A DNA stretch of 64,000 nucleotides from Neptuniibacter caesariensis. Its GTDB lineage: Bacteria > Pseudomonadota > Gammaproteobacteria > Pseudomonadales > Balneatricaceae. Shown one piece after another: positions 54,301 to 63,896 of the stretch; position 1 is the stretch's first letter, and every line of letters starts with the position of its first letter. The stretch spans positions 154,774 through 218,773 of the forward strand of contig NZ_CH724126.1 of the NCBI RefSeq assembly GCF_000153345.1, given 5' to 3'. The translations under genes were made by a program, and so were the position numbers. Under the pieces are notes generated by a model. The model made no database searches and was not told the DNA's origin. It saw nothing but the letters and a program-made list of their open reading frames with translations.

Positions 54301-55236
54301 ATGACCAATTTGCCTGATGTAACCAGTCACCAAAACCCGGAGATTCATGGCTCTCTGGACTGGGTGGGCATGAATGGGATCACTGTCCCATTGCAGTTTG
54401 AAGACAATAAGCTTGGCGTTAACAACATTGAAGCGCGAGTTAACACCTACGTTAACCTGGTAAATCCAAAGGTTAAGGGCATTCACATGTCCCGCCTTTA
54501 CCTTGCACTGAGCAACTTCTTCGAAAACCAGACCCTGAATGTCCCAGCACTAACAGATTTCCTGTCTCACCTGCTGGATAGCCATCATGACATCTCAACT
54601 CAGGTTTTCCTGAACTTTGAATTTGATTTCCTGATTAAGCGTGACGCCCTGAAAAGCGATAACAGTGGTTGGAAAAGTTACTCCACAACCCTGCGTGCTA
54701 CCCTGAAAGATGGTGAAGTATTACTGGAACTGGCTACTCGCGTTCCTTACTCATCCACTTGCCCTTGTTCAGCAGCGCTATCGCGCCAGCTTCTAGCTCA
54801 AGCGTTCACTGATGACTTTGCTAACAAAGGCAGCATCAACATTGAAGACGTCGAGAACTGGCTGAAATCTGAAAAAGGTTCTTTCGCTACGCCTCATAGC
54901 CAGCGCAGCCAGGCAACTGCTTGGGTTAAGCTGGATAAGAACATGGGAGCTTTCCCGCTGACCGATCTGATTGATCTGGTTGAAGATGCACTTAAAACGC
55001 CGGTACAGACCGCAGTTAAACGTGCAGACGAACAGGAATTTGCTCGCCTGAACGGCCATAACCTGATGTTCTGTGAAGACGCAGCTCGCCGCGTTAAGCA
55101 CGCCCTGCAGTCTCAGGAGCACTACACTGACTTCTGGCTTAAAGTAGAGCATTTTGAAAGCCTGCATGCCCACGATGCGGTAGCACTGGCTTCCAAAGGT
55201 GTTGCGGGCGGATACAGCCCAGCGGATTACAGCTAA
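54301..55236 (+). CDS. folE2: GTP cyclohydrolase FolE2 (type IB)
   Basis: FolE2 makes dihydroneopterin triphosphate from GTP for folate and modified tRNA bases. It needs no zinc, unlike FolE, and often replaces it under zinc starvation. The 311-aa protein is full length with the family motif VPYSSTCPCSAALSRQL, whose cysteine and nearby residues hold the active site, and the C-terminal AARRVKHAL. It is downstream of an unusually long, repeat-containing leader. A bidirectional terminator follows. Confidence 0.96.
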   Translation: MTNLPDVTSHQNPEIHGSLDWVGMNGITVPLQFEDNKLGVNNIEARVNTYVNLVNPKVKGIHMSRLYLALSNFFENQTLNVPALTDFLSHLLDSHHDISTQVFLNFEFDFLIKRDALKSDNSGWKSYSTTLRATLKDGEVLLELATRVPYSSTCPCSAALSRQLLAQAFTDDFANKGSINIEDVENWLKSEKGSFATPHSQRSQATAWVKLDKNMGAFPLTDLIDLVEDALKTPVQTAVKRADEQEFARLNGHNLMFCEDAARRVKHALQSQEHYTDFWLKVEHFESLHAHDAVALASKGVAGGYSPADYS

Positions 55237-55257
55237 GCAAGCTGTAAAGCTTATCTC

Positions 55258-55293
55258 ATAAAAAAGGGCAGGTTAGTAACCTGCCCTTTTTTG
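55258..55293. terminator. Bidirectional terminator between folE2 and the ThDP enzyme gene
   Basis: GGGCAGGTT / AACCTGCCC (9 bp, loop AGT) is flanked by A and T runs. It lies 29 bases past the folE2 stop and directly at the 3' end of the convergent gene. Confidence 0.88.
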
Positions 55294-56922
55294 TTAGACA
55301 CGCATTCTAGGTACGTCATTCGGATCCAGGCATAGCTCGATCAAGATCGGTTTTTCTCTTTTCTCAATCGCCGCAATGGCAAGATCCAGATCATTTTCAG
55401 ATTTCACCAATACCCCTTGCCCACCCAGTGCAGTCGCAGTCTCGGCAAATGAAGGCCATTCAAACTGAGTCAGACCCGGGTCCATCTGCCTATCGACAAA
55501 TTGTATATGCTCAGCGCCGTAAGCAGAGTCGTTACATACAATAACGATCAGGTCTCTTTTCAAACGCACCGCTGTATTGAATTCATTTATACCGCCCATC
55601 ATGAAACCACCATCACCGCTAAACACAACAACCGGGCGATCACTCACCGCCAGACTCGCCCCAATAGCAGCCTGAACCCCTAGCCCAATAGAACCAAAGT
55701 GCGCAGTCACAATAAAACTTTGCGGATCCGGCGCTGAAATTCGGCACCAGACTTCAGTCATAAACCGACCACCATCTGTTGTAAGTACACGATTCTCAGG
55801 GAGAGCGCGCTCCAGTTTCTCAAGCGCTTCAATATAATTGATATAGCTGCCATCCTGCTGACTGTTAGTACCCAGCGGGTGCTGCTTCAATGAATGGGGT
55901 TCAAGTTCCCGAGTAAACAGGCTAGGTGGGATTTCGGCTTCATCTAACCAATAAACAATATTATCCGCGGTCAGTTGCGCATCCGCAGTCAAAGCGACCG
56001 TCGGATGAATGTTTTTACTGATTTCGGTGATCTCATTATTGATCTGGACGATGTTTTTATCTTTAACCAGCTTGCCCCGATCTGTTGTAAAGTGATGCAA
56101 GCTAGTACCAAAACAGATGATGCAATCTGATTGCGCTATAAGCTCGTAAGCTTGAGGCGTACTTAATGTACCAAAGATGTCCATATTAAAAGGGTGATCA
56201 TTAAACATCCCTTTCGCCTTGAGGGTAGTCGCCAAAGGCGCTTCCAATCGATCGGCTAGTTTAACAATACTCTCTTTTGCATCTATCGCACCGCCACCCG
56301 CTAGAATAATTGGCCTTCTGGCTGAAGCGATCATTCCGATTGCATTATCAAAGTCATCACCTTCAGGCACCATTGAAGCAGCATCAAAAACAGGATAGCT
56401 GATCTTCTGATGCTGAACTTCCTTCCACATGTAGTCCGCAGGCATATTAACAACGACCGGCCTTTTCTCCGCAGCAGCCCGATAAAAGGCATTTGCCATA
56501 TCCTGGGCCACTGTTTCCGGCGACCTTATCTGAACAAACCCGGCCCCCGTCGTTTTGATCAGCTCTCTTTGGTCGATATTCTGTAGGTTCTGCGTATCAG
56601 AAACAGGCGTATCCCCGGCCAATAGAATCATCGGCATGTTAGCCCTGGCTCCTTCCACCAAAGCGGTAATACAGTTAGTCAACGCAGGTCCATGGGTAAC
56701 CGTTGCAACGCCGATCTTACCGGAGACTTTGGAGTAAGCCAGTGCCATCATCACAGAGCTGCCTTCAATAGCTACCGGGATAAACTCACCGCCACAGTGT
56801 CTGACATAGTGGTCGACCATGAACAGGTTCGCATCCCCCATCAATCCAAACATCGTATCGATCTCATGATCTAACACCGCTTGAGCAATAGATTGGTAAA
56901 CATAGGTGACTTCGGTACTCAT
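55294..56922 (-). CDS. Thiamine diphosphate-dependent enzyme, acetolactate synthase-like
   Basis: The 542-aa protein has the three-domain layout of ThDP enzymes: a PYR domain with the catalytic glutamate (PVAIEGSSVMMALAY), a central Rossmann-like domain, and a PP domain with the ThDP motif GDGGFMMGGINEFNTAVRLKRDLIVIVCND. It most resembles IlvB-like proteins of unknown substrate. The lack of a small-subunit gene and of nearby ilv genes argues against a biosynthetic role. It is divergent from the Lrp-family regulator (149 bases between starts). Confidence 0.85.
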   Translation of the reverse strand: MSTEVTYVYQSIAQAVLDHEIDTMFGLMGDANLFMVDHYVRHCGGEFIPVAIEGSSVMMALAYSKVSGKIGVATVTHGPALTNCITALVEGARANMPMILLAGDTPVSDTQNLQNIDQRELIKTTGAGFVQIRSPETVAQDMANAFYRAAAEKRPVVVNMPADYMWKEVQHQKISYPVFDAASMVPEGDDFDNAIGMIASARRPIILAGGGAIDAKESIVKLADRLEAPLATTLKAKGMFNDHPFNMDIFGTLSTPQAYELIAQSDCIICFGTSLHHFTTDRGKLVKDKNIVQINNEITEISKNIHPTVALTADAQLTADNIVYWLDEAEIPPSLFTRELEPHSLKQHPLGTNSQQDGSYINYIEALEKLERALPENRVLTTDGGRFMTEVWCRISAPDPQSFIVTAHFGSIGLGVQAAIGASLAVSDRPVVVFSGDGGFMMGGINEFNTAVRLKRDLIVIVCNDSAYGAEHIQFVDRQMDPGLTQFEWPSFAETATALGGQGVLVKSENDLDLAIAAIEKREKPILIELCLDPNDVPRMRV

Positions 56923-57025
56923 GGGGTCTATAGCTCCTGTTAATTGTGATAAATGACCAACCTCTAATGCTAAATAAAATCCATGAAATTAATTTTCTTT
57001 CTCATACCACTTCAAAGCCATTATT

Positions 57026-57069
57026 GGTTATTATTTCCACAATATAGGCAAAAACCGGAATAATTAACC
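57026..57069. promoter_or_regulatory. Candidate Lrp/AsnC operator between divergent genes
   Basis: GGTTATTATTTCC (57026-57038) and GGAATAATTAACC (57057-57069) form an imperfect inverted repeat just before the Lrp-family start codon. The long dyad between a regulator gene and a divergent enzyme gene is the usual form of a self-regulating site. Confidence 0.4.
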
Positions 57070-57071
57070 GA

Positions 57072-57527
57072 ATGAAACTGACCCAACGAGATAGGAAAAT
57101 TCTAAAATTGCTGGCCAAAGATAGTCGCTTAGCAAATACCGAGATCGCTGAGCAAGTAGGGATGTCGGCATCGGCTTGCTGGAGGAGAATAAAGGCGCTT
57201 GAAGAAGCCGGAATTATTAACCGATACGCGGTTGTGCTCGATGAAAAGAAAGCCGGGCTTAATTTCCGTGCGATTGTTATGGTCAGCTTAAACCAACATG
57301 AACGGGAAACCGGAGCACAGTTTGAGCAAGCGATGTCAGAGTGCGAGGCTGTTGTTGAGTGTTTTGCAACGACCGGCCAGGAGGACTACAACATGCTGGT
57401 TGTTTGTGAAGATATTCAAGCCTATAACGAGTTTTTGGATAACAAACTCTTCAAACTCGGAACGGTTGCCAGCGTTCAAACAAACGTAATCTTAAAAGAG
57501 ATTACGCGGAGTGGCTTAGGCATATAG
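57072..57527 (+). CDS. Lrp/AsnC family transcriptional regulator
   Basis: The 151-aa protein has the AsnC-type helix-turn-helix (RLANTEIAEQVGMSASACWRRIKALEEAGII, residues about 19-49) and the RAM ligand-binding domain (GQEDYNMLVVCEDIQAYNEF). It is divergent from the ThDP enzyme and convergent with dsdA. The ligand is unknown; amino acids are typical of the family. Confidence 0.93.
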   Translation: MKLTQRDRKILKLLAKDSRLANTEIAEQVGMSASACWRRIKALEEAGIINRYAVVLDEKKAGLNFRAIVMVSLNQHERETGAQFEQAMSECEAVVECFATTGQEDYNMLVVCEDIQAYNEFLDNKLFKLGTVASVQTNVILKEITRSGLGI

Positions 57528-57569
57528 CAACACCATCGACATAGCACGATCAGCCAAAGCAGCCACTCC
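57508..57569. terminator. Long inverted repeat at the Lrp/dsdA convergent junction
   Basis: GGAGTGGCT (57508-57516), inside the last codons of the Lrp-family gene, pairs perfectly with AGCCACTCC (57561-57569) across a 44-base loop. TTATTTCG follows. It may be a weak terminator. Confidence 0.4.
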
Positions 57570-57600
57570 TTATTTCGATATATGGAATCTTAGCTAGCGA

Positions 57601-58944
57601 CTAAAATTTCTTAGTGCCTTGCTGGTAATATTGCTGCCATTCCTTTTCAGGCACCATGCTACCCCCCGTTGCCCAAATGATATGAGTAGCATTCTCCATC
57701 TTGTCCTGTAACCCATGATCATTCAGGTAGCTTTCGCCTTGCGAGAGTAGATTTACGATACCAGGCGCGCCCGCTAAAGCCGAAGGCTCCAACGCAATAT
57801 TTTCAGTCTCATAAATTCGAGCCAAGAGTTCATAGAGTTTCTGATCCTCAACGGTATAGATGCCACTCAGCAGTGGATCCATCACTTTGCCAACAAAACC
57901 GGAGGCACGACCAACCGCAAGACCATCAGCACAGGTTTGGTTATCGATACCTAACTCCTGAACACTGATCTGATCATGAAGCCCCGTGTACATACCCACC
58001 AGCATACAGGGTGAATGGGTCGGTTCAGCAAAGAAACAGTGAACATGATCACCAAAGAGCAACTTCAAACCAAAGGCAACCCCGCCAGGGCCTCCACCGA
58101 CACCACAAGGAAGGTATACAAACAGAGGATGCACGGCATCGACCTGAATATTCTGCTCAGTTAGCTGCTTAGCTAAACGCTCTGCGGCAACGGCATATCC
58201 CAGAAACAGGTCACTGGAATTCTCATCATCCACAAAGTGACAGCGCTCCTGACTCAATGCCTGTTTGCGGCCCTCTTCTACCGCCTTACTATAGTCATCC
58301 TCATATTCAATCACCTGGACCCCTTTGCTACGCAACAGATCCTTTTTCCATTGCCGGGCATCAGCAGACATATGCACCGTCACTAAAAAACCGAGTGCAG
58401 CCCCCATGATGCCAATACTTAAGCCAAGGTTTCCGGTTGAGCCCACCACGATCTGATGCTGGCTAAACACATTTCGACACAGATCACTGTTCAGCTCAGT
58501 GTAACAGGCCCCTGTACTTATCAGCTCTGCCTCCAAAGCGACAGTCTCGGCATACTTCAGCACCTCATATATGCCGCCACGAGCTTTAATGGAACCCGAA
58601 ATGGGAAGATGGCTGTCACATTTCAGCATCAGGCGCCCCGGTATACGCTGCGCTGATTCCAGCTCCATCTGGCCTTTAAATAGAGGGACCTCGCGCAACG
58701 GCGATTCAATAATGCCTTTATTAGCTGCGGTTTCCGGAAAGGCTTCTGCTATATAGGGAGCAAAGCGCTTTAATCGCGCCGAAGCATCAGCAACATCACT
58801 CTGTGATAGAGGCAGTTGAGCCGATGCATTTGAAAAGTCTGTGAGCTTAGGGTTCAACCAAAGCAGAGGCTCTGTTCGCTGTAGCTGTTCTAACAAGGGA
58901 AACTCACCTATCAGCTTGTTGATTTCCTGTGCACTAAAACTCAT
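57601..58944 (-). CDS. dsdA: D-serine ammonia-lyase
   Basis: DsdA deaminates D-serine to pyruvate and ammonia with pyridoxal phosphate. The 447-aa protein has the PLP lysine in [17 protein letters not shown] (K120) and the phosphate-binding glycine loop ([10 protein letters not shown]). It is full length for the family. The ATG at 58944 is preferred over a TTG one codon earlier. A DsdC-like regulator is divergent, the standard arrangement for D-serine catabolism. D-serine occurs in marine peptidoglycan turnover, which fits the habitat. Confidence 0.95.
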   Translation of the reverse strand: MSFSAQEINKLIGEFPLLEQLQRTEPLLWLNPKLTDFSNASAQLPLSQSDVADASARLKRFAPYIAEAFPETAANKGIIESPLREVPLFKGQMELESAQRIPGRLMLKCDSHLPISGSIKARGGIYEVLKYAETVALEAELISTGACYTELNSDLCRNVFSQHQIVVGSTGNLGLSIGIMGAALGFLVTVHMSADARQWKKDLLRSKGVQVIEYEDDYSKAVEEGRKQALSQERCHFVDDENSSDLFLGYAVAAERLAKQLTEQNIQVDAVHPLFVYLPCGVGGGPGGVAFGLKLLFGDHVHCFFAEPTHSPCMLVGMYTGLHDQISVQELGIDNQTCADGLAVGRASGFVGKVMDPLLSGIYTVEDQKLYELLARIYETENIALEPSALAGAPGIVNLLSQGESYLNDHGLQDKMENATHIIWATGGSMVPEKEWQQYYQQGTKKF

Positions 58945-58981
58945 CAAACGACCTCTTTCGAATAAATTTTGTTAATCCCAG

Positions 58982-58994
58982 CTAATGAAATTAG
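58982..58994. promoter_or_regulatory. Candidate LysR-type (DsdC) operator
   Basis: CTAAT-GAA-ATTAG is a perfect short dyad lying midway between the divergent dsdA and dsdC starts. Its placing suits an operator, but the length and composition make chance possible. Confidence 0.3.
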
Positions 58995-59059
58995 GATAAA
59001 ACTATTAAAACAACGCTAATAATTAACAACAAACCATAAAAAACTATCCTTGGATTAAT

Positions 59060-59992
59060 ATGGCTAATCTGAAACCCTCTCATCTGAACAGCGCTGTACT
59101 GGCCAACCTGCAATGCTTTAGCAGTGCCGCAAAGCATCTCAGTTTTACCCGCGCGGCTGACGAGTTAAACCTAACCCAAGGTGCCATTAGTCAACGTATA
59201 CGTAAACTAGAAGAACAGCTCGGTTTTGCCCTGTTTCTGCGTTACAACCGTCGTCTTCAGCTCACAGCTGAGGGGGAAAGGCTCCTTATACAAACTAACA
59301 ACAGCCTGACCGAGCTCGACAACCTGATTCGAGATATCCATACCCAGGGGCTTGCCGGCGAATTGTCACTCTCAACCCCCCCTTCGTTTGCATCTGAATG
59401 GTTGTTGGAAAAGCTTGCTGACTTCTCGCAGCACTTCCCACAGATTTTTTTTCGTATGGAAACCCATAGCCGCCTGGTAGATTTTTTCTCCGAACAGATT
59501 GATCTGGCTATCTACTATGGTCAGGGCGAATATCCGGGTCTGGTTTGCTGGCATTTAATGGATGAGCAACTCATTCCTGTCTGTACACCCGAATTTGCAA
59601 AAAAATATGACCTATGGAGCAGGCCAGAACAACTTAACCACTGCCACCTATTACATGATGCTCAAGCCTGGCCAGAAGCAGGCCCCTATTCAGAATGGTC
59701 CTATTGGGCTGAACGACAATCCCTGAACCTCGAACTAAAGCAGGGGCACTGCTTTGATAAGTCAGAGCATGCCGTAAAAGCTGCAAAAGCAGGTTTAGGC
59801 GTCGCTATTGGACGTAAACAGCTCATCGAAAAGTATCTGAACAACGGCGAATTGATTAACCCGTTTGATGGGTTGCCGTCAGTGTTGTCACAGCAAAACT
59901 ATTATCTGGTCACCCATGAAGACCGAAAGGAACAACCGATTATAAAAGCGTTCCGGGAGTGGTTGCTGAAAATCAATAACCCTTTGTTTTAA
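59060..59992 (+). CDS. dsdC: DsdC-like LysR-type regulator
   Basis: The 310-aa protein has an N-terminal LysR helix-turn-helix (LSFTRAADELNLTQGAISQRIRKLEEQLGFALF) and effector domain. It shares with E. coli DsdC the stretches IDLAIYYGQGEYPGL, LLHDAQAW and GVAIGRKQLIEKYL. DsdC activates dsdA in response to D-serine, and here the genes are divergent, 115 bases apart. A GcvA-like regulator is the alternative. Confidence 0.85.
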   Translation: MANLKPSHLNSAVLANLQCFSSAAKHLSFTRAADELNLTQGAISQRIRKLEEQLGFALFLRYNRRLQLTAEGERLLIQTNNSLTELDNLIRDIHTQGLAGELSLSTPPSFASEWLLEKLADFSQHFPQIFFRMETHSRLVDFFSEQIDLAIYYGQGEYPGLVCWHLMDEQLIPVCTPEFAKKYDLWSRPEQLNHCHLLHDAQAWPEAGPYSEWSYWAERQSLNLELKQGHCFDKSEHAVKAAKAGLGVAIGRKQLIEKYLNNGELINPFDGLPSVLSQQNYYLVTHEDRKEQPIIKAFREWLLKINNPLF

Positions 59993-60094
59993 TGACTCAA
60001 TCGGTTGCTGATGGCTCATCTGATGACTACGCTTTTAATGTGACTGCAGGTTCAATATCAGAATGATATCGACGTAACTTGAACTCTTTGATTG

Positions 60095-62962
60095 ATGGCG
60101 CAAATGACTAACGACTCGAAGTTTCTTGAAAAACTCAAAAACAGTAGCGATCTGTTCGAAATTGTCTTTGACCATCAGTTCCAATTTATGGCAATTCTTG
60201 AACCTGATGGAAGAGTGATCAGCGTAAATCAAGTTGCGCTATCCCAGCAAGGCTATACACGCGAAGATTTTGTAGGGAGATACTTTTGGGAGTCAGCCTC
60301 ATGGCGTCACCTTCCAGATTGGGAAGCGATCTGGAAGAAGCGATTAAAAGCAGCATACGAAAACCGCTCCCCTATTTTCACCGATGATGTTTACGAAGCT
60401 CATGATGGTTCCATCAGGCATGCCGATGCTGTGACTATTGCGCTGTTTGATTCCGACGGCAAACTCAATGGTTATCTGATACAAGCAATCGACAAGACTG
60501 ATAAAGCGATCGCAGAAAAAGCGCTACGCGAAAGTGAGCAAAGATACAGAGGCGTGGTTGAAGACTTTCCGATCATGATCTGTACATACAAGCCCGGCGG
60601 AGAGATTATTTTTGTTAACCAATCATACTGCAAACTTTTTGGTCGCACATCTGAGGATTTAGTTGGCTCAAACTTCCTCGATTTAATCCCTGAAGGGGAT
60701 AGGCCTGCACTTATATCAAATATATCCGGACTTAATACTTCAAAACCTACATTTGTAAACGAACACAGGGTAATACTTCCTGGAGATAACATTGGTTGGC
60801 AGCGCTGGACCAATCGGGCAATTTTTAATCGCCAAGGAGAAATCGAAAGCTACCAGTCTATCGGTGAAGACATAACTCAACGCATGATCCAAGAAAGAGC
60901 TTTAGAGAGCTCTGAAGCACAACTAAGCACGCTTATAGGCAACCTTCCGGGCGTCGCGTTTCAATGCCTAAACAACCGGAATTGGACCATGCTCTATTTA
61001 AGTGATCGTTGCGAAGAAATATTTGGGTATACCGCAGAAAGTCTCATCAAAAGCCGTTACTGTTCTTACGCACAACTCATTGAACCCGGGTATAGGGAAT
61101 ATGTCTGGGCTGCTGTGCAAAACTCACTCAAAACTCAAACTCCATACAAGGTCTTATACAAACTCAAACATTCATCTGGTGAGAGCAGATGGATGGAGGA
61201 GCAAGGTAGAGGTGTTTCAACGGATTCCACGGGACTAACAATCGAGGGATATATTGAAGATGTAACTGAGCGTATTGAAGCTGAAAATCGATTAAACCAA
61301 GCAGCCGCCGTATTTAGAAGTACCGGTGAAGGCGTCGCTATAACAGACCAGAATGGAACCATTGTCGATGTGAATGAGGCATTCACTAAAATCACTGGCT
61401 TTGATAGAGACGAAGTGATTGGTAAAAACACACGTATCTTACAATCAGGCAAACATGACATCGCCTTTTACGAAAACATGTGGGAGCAGATACAAAAACA
61501 TGGACATTGGCGCGGAGAAGTGTGGAATCGCGCTAAGAGCGGGACAATCTACCCTGAAATTCTGACAATCAGCGCGATCGATTTTAAAAAAGGCCAGCAA
61601 CCTTCCGGGTACGTCGGTGTATTCGCAGATATAACCTCACTTAAAGAAACAGAAGCCCGCTTAGATCATTTAGCTCACTATGATGCCCTAACAGAATTGC
61701 CTAATCGCCTCTTATTTCGTGAACGCCTGATACACAGCCTTTTAATGTCAGAAAGGAAGAAAACCAAGGTAGCTGTTTTGTTCCTCGATCTTGACCGCTT
61801 CAAAAACATTAACGATACCTTAGGTCATGGAGTGGGAGACATACTGCTAGCTGAGATCGCCTCAAGGCTTCGCCATGTTGTCAGAATGGGTGACACCGTT
61901 GGGCGTATTAGTGGCGATGAGTTCTGTCTAATCCTTGAAGATATTCAAGATGTTACCGATGTAGTCCCCATTGTCGAAAAAATCTTATCGGTGTTTAGCC
62001 AGACGATTCAAATCAATAGCCATATGCTACAAATCTCTGCCAGTATTGGTGTAGCAATCAGCCCAGATAATAGTAATGATGCCGATGCTCTCCTTAGCTT
62101 TTCCGACTCGGCTATGTATGAAGCCAAAGAAGCCGGTCGCAATACCTATAAGTTTTATACTGCGGAAATGACCCAACAGGCCCTTGAACATAGCTTTGTA
62201 CAAAGTGCTTTGAGGGATGCCCTAGAACAATCCCAGTTTTTCGTGACTTATCAGCCCCAATTAAGGATCAAAGACTATTCAATGGTAGGGGTCGAAGCGT
62301 TAGTACGCTGGCAGCATCCAGAGCGGGGCCTTATTCCACCCGATTCATTTATTCCCATCGCAGAAAATAGCGGCTTAATCAGAGAATTAGGAGCCTGGAT
62401 TTTAAGAACGGCCTGCGAGCAAGGCGTTCAGTGGCTAAACGAACAAGTAAATTTTGGGCGGATATACGTTAATGTTTCTGCAACTCAACTACATGATGAG
62501 TCCTTCACTGAAGCTGTCATTATGTGCCTTAAAGAGACCGGGTTCCCCGCTGAAAAATTGGGCTTGGAGGTAACCGAAAGCTTTATCATGAAAGACCCAC
62601 AGCACGCTATTAATGTTCTGAGTAGCTTTAAAGAGATAGGTATTGAGCTGGCTATTGACGACTTTGGTACCGGCTATTCTTCACTATCTTACCTAAAACA
62701 ATTACCAATCGATAAACTGAAAATCGACCAGTCTTTTATTAGAGATATACCTGATGACCCAAATGATATGGCCATTGCTGAAGCGGTTATTGCCATGGGT
62801 AAAGCATTAAACCTAGAAGTGATCGCGGAAGGTGTCGAAAGCCAGATACAGGCAGATTTTTTATTAGATAAGGAATGTACTGAAGTTCAAGGGTACCTAT
62901 ATGCCCATCCCCTGACAGCCGATGCTTTTTCGGAATGGGAAAAACAACGCGATATTAAATAG
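60095..62962 (+). CDS. Multi-PAS GGDEF-EAL protein
   Basis: A 955-aa soluble protein with about four PAS domains (roughly 15-140, 145-275, 280-405 and 410-530), then GGDEF (about 535-700) and EAL (about 710-945). The cyclase signature reads SGDEF, a variant seen in both active and inactive proteins. The EAL site is intact (EALVRWQHPERG, ...NVSATQL, ESFIM, DDFGTGYSSLSYL, EGVE), so phosphodiesterase activity is likely. No membrane segment is present, so it is not LapD. ATG at 60095 or 60104 is possible; neither has a strong ribosome binding site. Confidence 0.9.
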   Translation: MAQMTNDSKFLEKLKNSSDLFEIVFDHQFQFMAILEPDGRVISVNQVALSQQGYTREDFVGRYFWESASWRHLPDWEAIWKKRLKAAYENRSPIFTDDVYEAHDGSIRHADAVTIALFDSDGKLNGYLIQAIDKTDKAIAEKALRESEQRYRGVVEDFPIMICTYKPGGEIIFVNQSYCKLFGRTSEDLVGSNFLDLIPEGDRPALISNISGLNTSKPTFVNEHRVILPGDNIGWQRWTNRAIFNRQGEIESYQSIGEDITQRMIQERALESSEAQLSTLIGNLPGVAFQCLNNRNWTMLYLSDRCEEIFGYTAESLIKSRYCSYAQLIEPGYREYVWAAVQNSLKTQTPYKVLYKLKHSSGESRWMEEQGRGVSTDSTGLTIEGYIEDVTERIEAENRLNQAAAVFRSTGEGVAITDQNGTIVDVNEAFTKITGFDRDEVIGKNTRILQSGKHDIAFYENMWEQIQKHGHWRGEVWNRAKSGTIYPEILTISAIDFKKGQQPSGYVGVFADITSLKETEARLDHLAHYDALTELPNRLLFRERLIHSLLMSERKKTKVAVLFLDLDRFKNINDTLGHGVGDILLAEIASRLRHVVRMGDTVGRISGDEFCLILEDIQDVTDVVPIVEKILSVFSQTIQINSHMLQISASIGVAISPDNSNDADALLSFSDSAMYEAKEAGRNTYKFYTAEMTQQALEHSFVQSALRDALEQSQFFVTYQPQLRIKDYSMVGVEALVRWQHPERGLIPPDSFIPIAENSGLIRELGAWILRTACEQGVQWLNEQVNFGRIYVNVSATQLHDESFTEAVIMCLKETGFPAEKLGLEVTESFIMKDPQHAINVLSSFKEIGIELAIDDFGTGYSSLSYLKQLPIDKLKIDQSFIRDIPDDPNDMAIAEAVIAMGKALNLEVIAEGVESQIQADFLLDKECTEVQGYLYAHPLTADAFSEWEKQRDIK

Positions 62963-63084
62963 GGCATGTCAACGAACTGACTTATTTGCATTAACCGGCC
63001 TTTACTTAGGTTTTTCTTGATCTACATCTCACCCTTTCTAAAGCTCTATCAGTTATGAGTAGATATGAAATTGTGATATTTATT

Positions 63085-63762
63085 CTAGGTGTTTTGCTCT
63101 AAGTTAATACGCTTCATCATTTCAGCCCACTGTTTAATTTCAGTGGCTGAATCCAAGAGCTTTTCTGATTCACCTTTTTTCCATACCCCCTGGCTGTTGA
63201 AATGAAACATTGGATCTAAGTCGTTTCGTTCCGAGCCCCGGCGAATTTCTTTATGAATATTATCAAGAATCAGAGGGTCCGAGTTTTCTTCAGCATAGTA
63301 AGCAAGGACCATATGGGCCTGGTTATCTTCAATCAGCTTGACGTAAGAAACTTTTAAATTCTCTACGGGGATACCTAATTCGAGAAGGGTGAAATACTTG
63401 GCAATTGAAAAGTCCTCACAATCCCCAGCATTTTTAATCAGGCTTTCTATGGGAGTAGCCCAATAGTCTTTACTCTCCCAAAGTTGCTTATCTTCAGCCC
63501 ACTTCATCTGGTTGAAGAAATTGTTTACCAGTTCGAGTTTCTCAATATCACTTTTGTCATGGCTGCTCTTTAACAGCTGATTCCACGCATCGAAGCGTTC
63601 CGCTGTCTCGCGATCATAGTGACGGTATATTTTTTTAACTTGTGACTGGGGGAGGATTTTTTGTAGATGGCCTGCATGAACAGGGCTTGCAGCATATATA
63701 GATGCCAGCACGGAGAAATGGATAAATTTAACGTTAAATAAACGAGCTGTTTTTCTTAACAT
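63085..63762 (-). CDS. lapG: Periplasmic cysteine protease LapG (BTLCP)
   Basis: LapG cleaves large surface adhesins such as LapA when cyclic di-GMP is low, releasing cells from biofilms; LapD holds it back. The 225-aa protein has an N-terminal signal region (ending PVHA-GH) and the transglutaminase-like catalytic triad: C115 (NAGDCEDFS), H150 (DNQAHMVLAY) and D167 (PLILDNIH). An AGGAGGGG precedes the ATG. It lies beside the GGDEF-EAL gene. LapD itself is not in the window. Confidence 0.9.
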   Translation of the reverse strand: MLRKTARLFNVKFIHFSVLASIYAASPVHAGHLQKILPQSQVKKIYRHYDRETAERFDAWNQLLKSSHDKSDIEKLELVNNFFNQMKWAEDKQLWESKDYWATPIESLIKNAGDCEDFSIAKYFTLLELGIPVENLKVSYVKLIEDNQAHMVLAYYAEENSDPLILDNIHKEIRRGSERNDLDPMFHFNSQGVWKKGESEKLLDSATEIKQWAEMMKRINLEQNT

Positions 63763-63848
63763 AAATGCCCCTCCTAATAGCCCCTCTAAAAATTAGCCCG
63801 CATACCTATAAATTTCAAAGCCTCAATCAAAAGTCTGAACCAAGATTA

Positions 63849-63880
63849 TTCCCCCCTCATGCTATCGCAAAAGGGGGGAG
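63849..63880 (-). terminator. Hairpin after the partial right-edge gene
   Basis: CCCCCCT (63851-63857) pairs with AGGGGGG (63872-63878), about 19 bases past the stop of the partial minus-strand gene. The T run is poor (AATAATC), so this is a weaker terminator. Confidence 0.6.
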
Positions 63881-63896
63881 CATTAACGCGTATACG

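Noticed and set aside
54108-54308. Minus-strand frame of 66 codons upstream of folE2
   Set aside because: No ribosome site and no protein-like pattern; I treat this region as leader DNA.
60095-62962. Reading the GGDEF-EAL protein next to lapG as LapD
   Set aside because: LapD has membrane helices, a periplasmic LapG-binding domain and a HAMP; this protein has PAS domains and no membrane segment.
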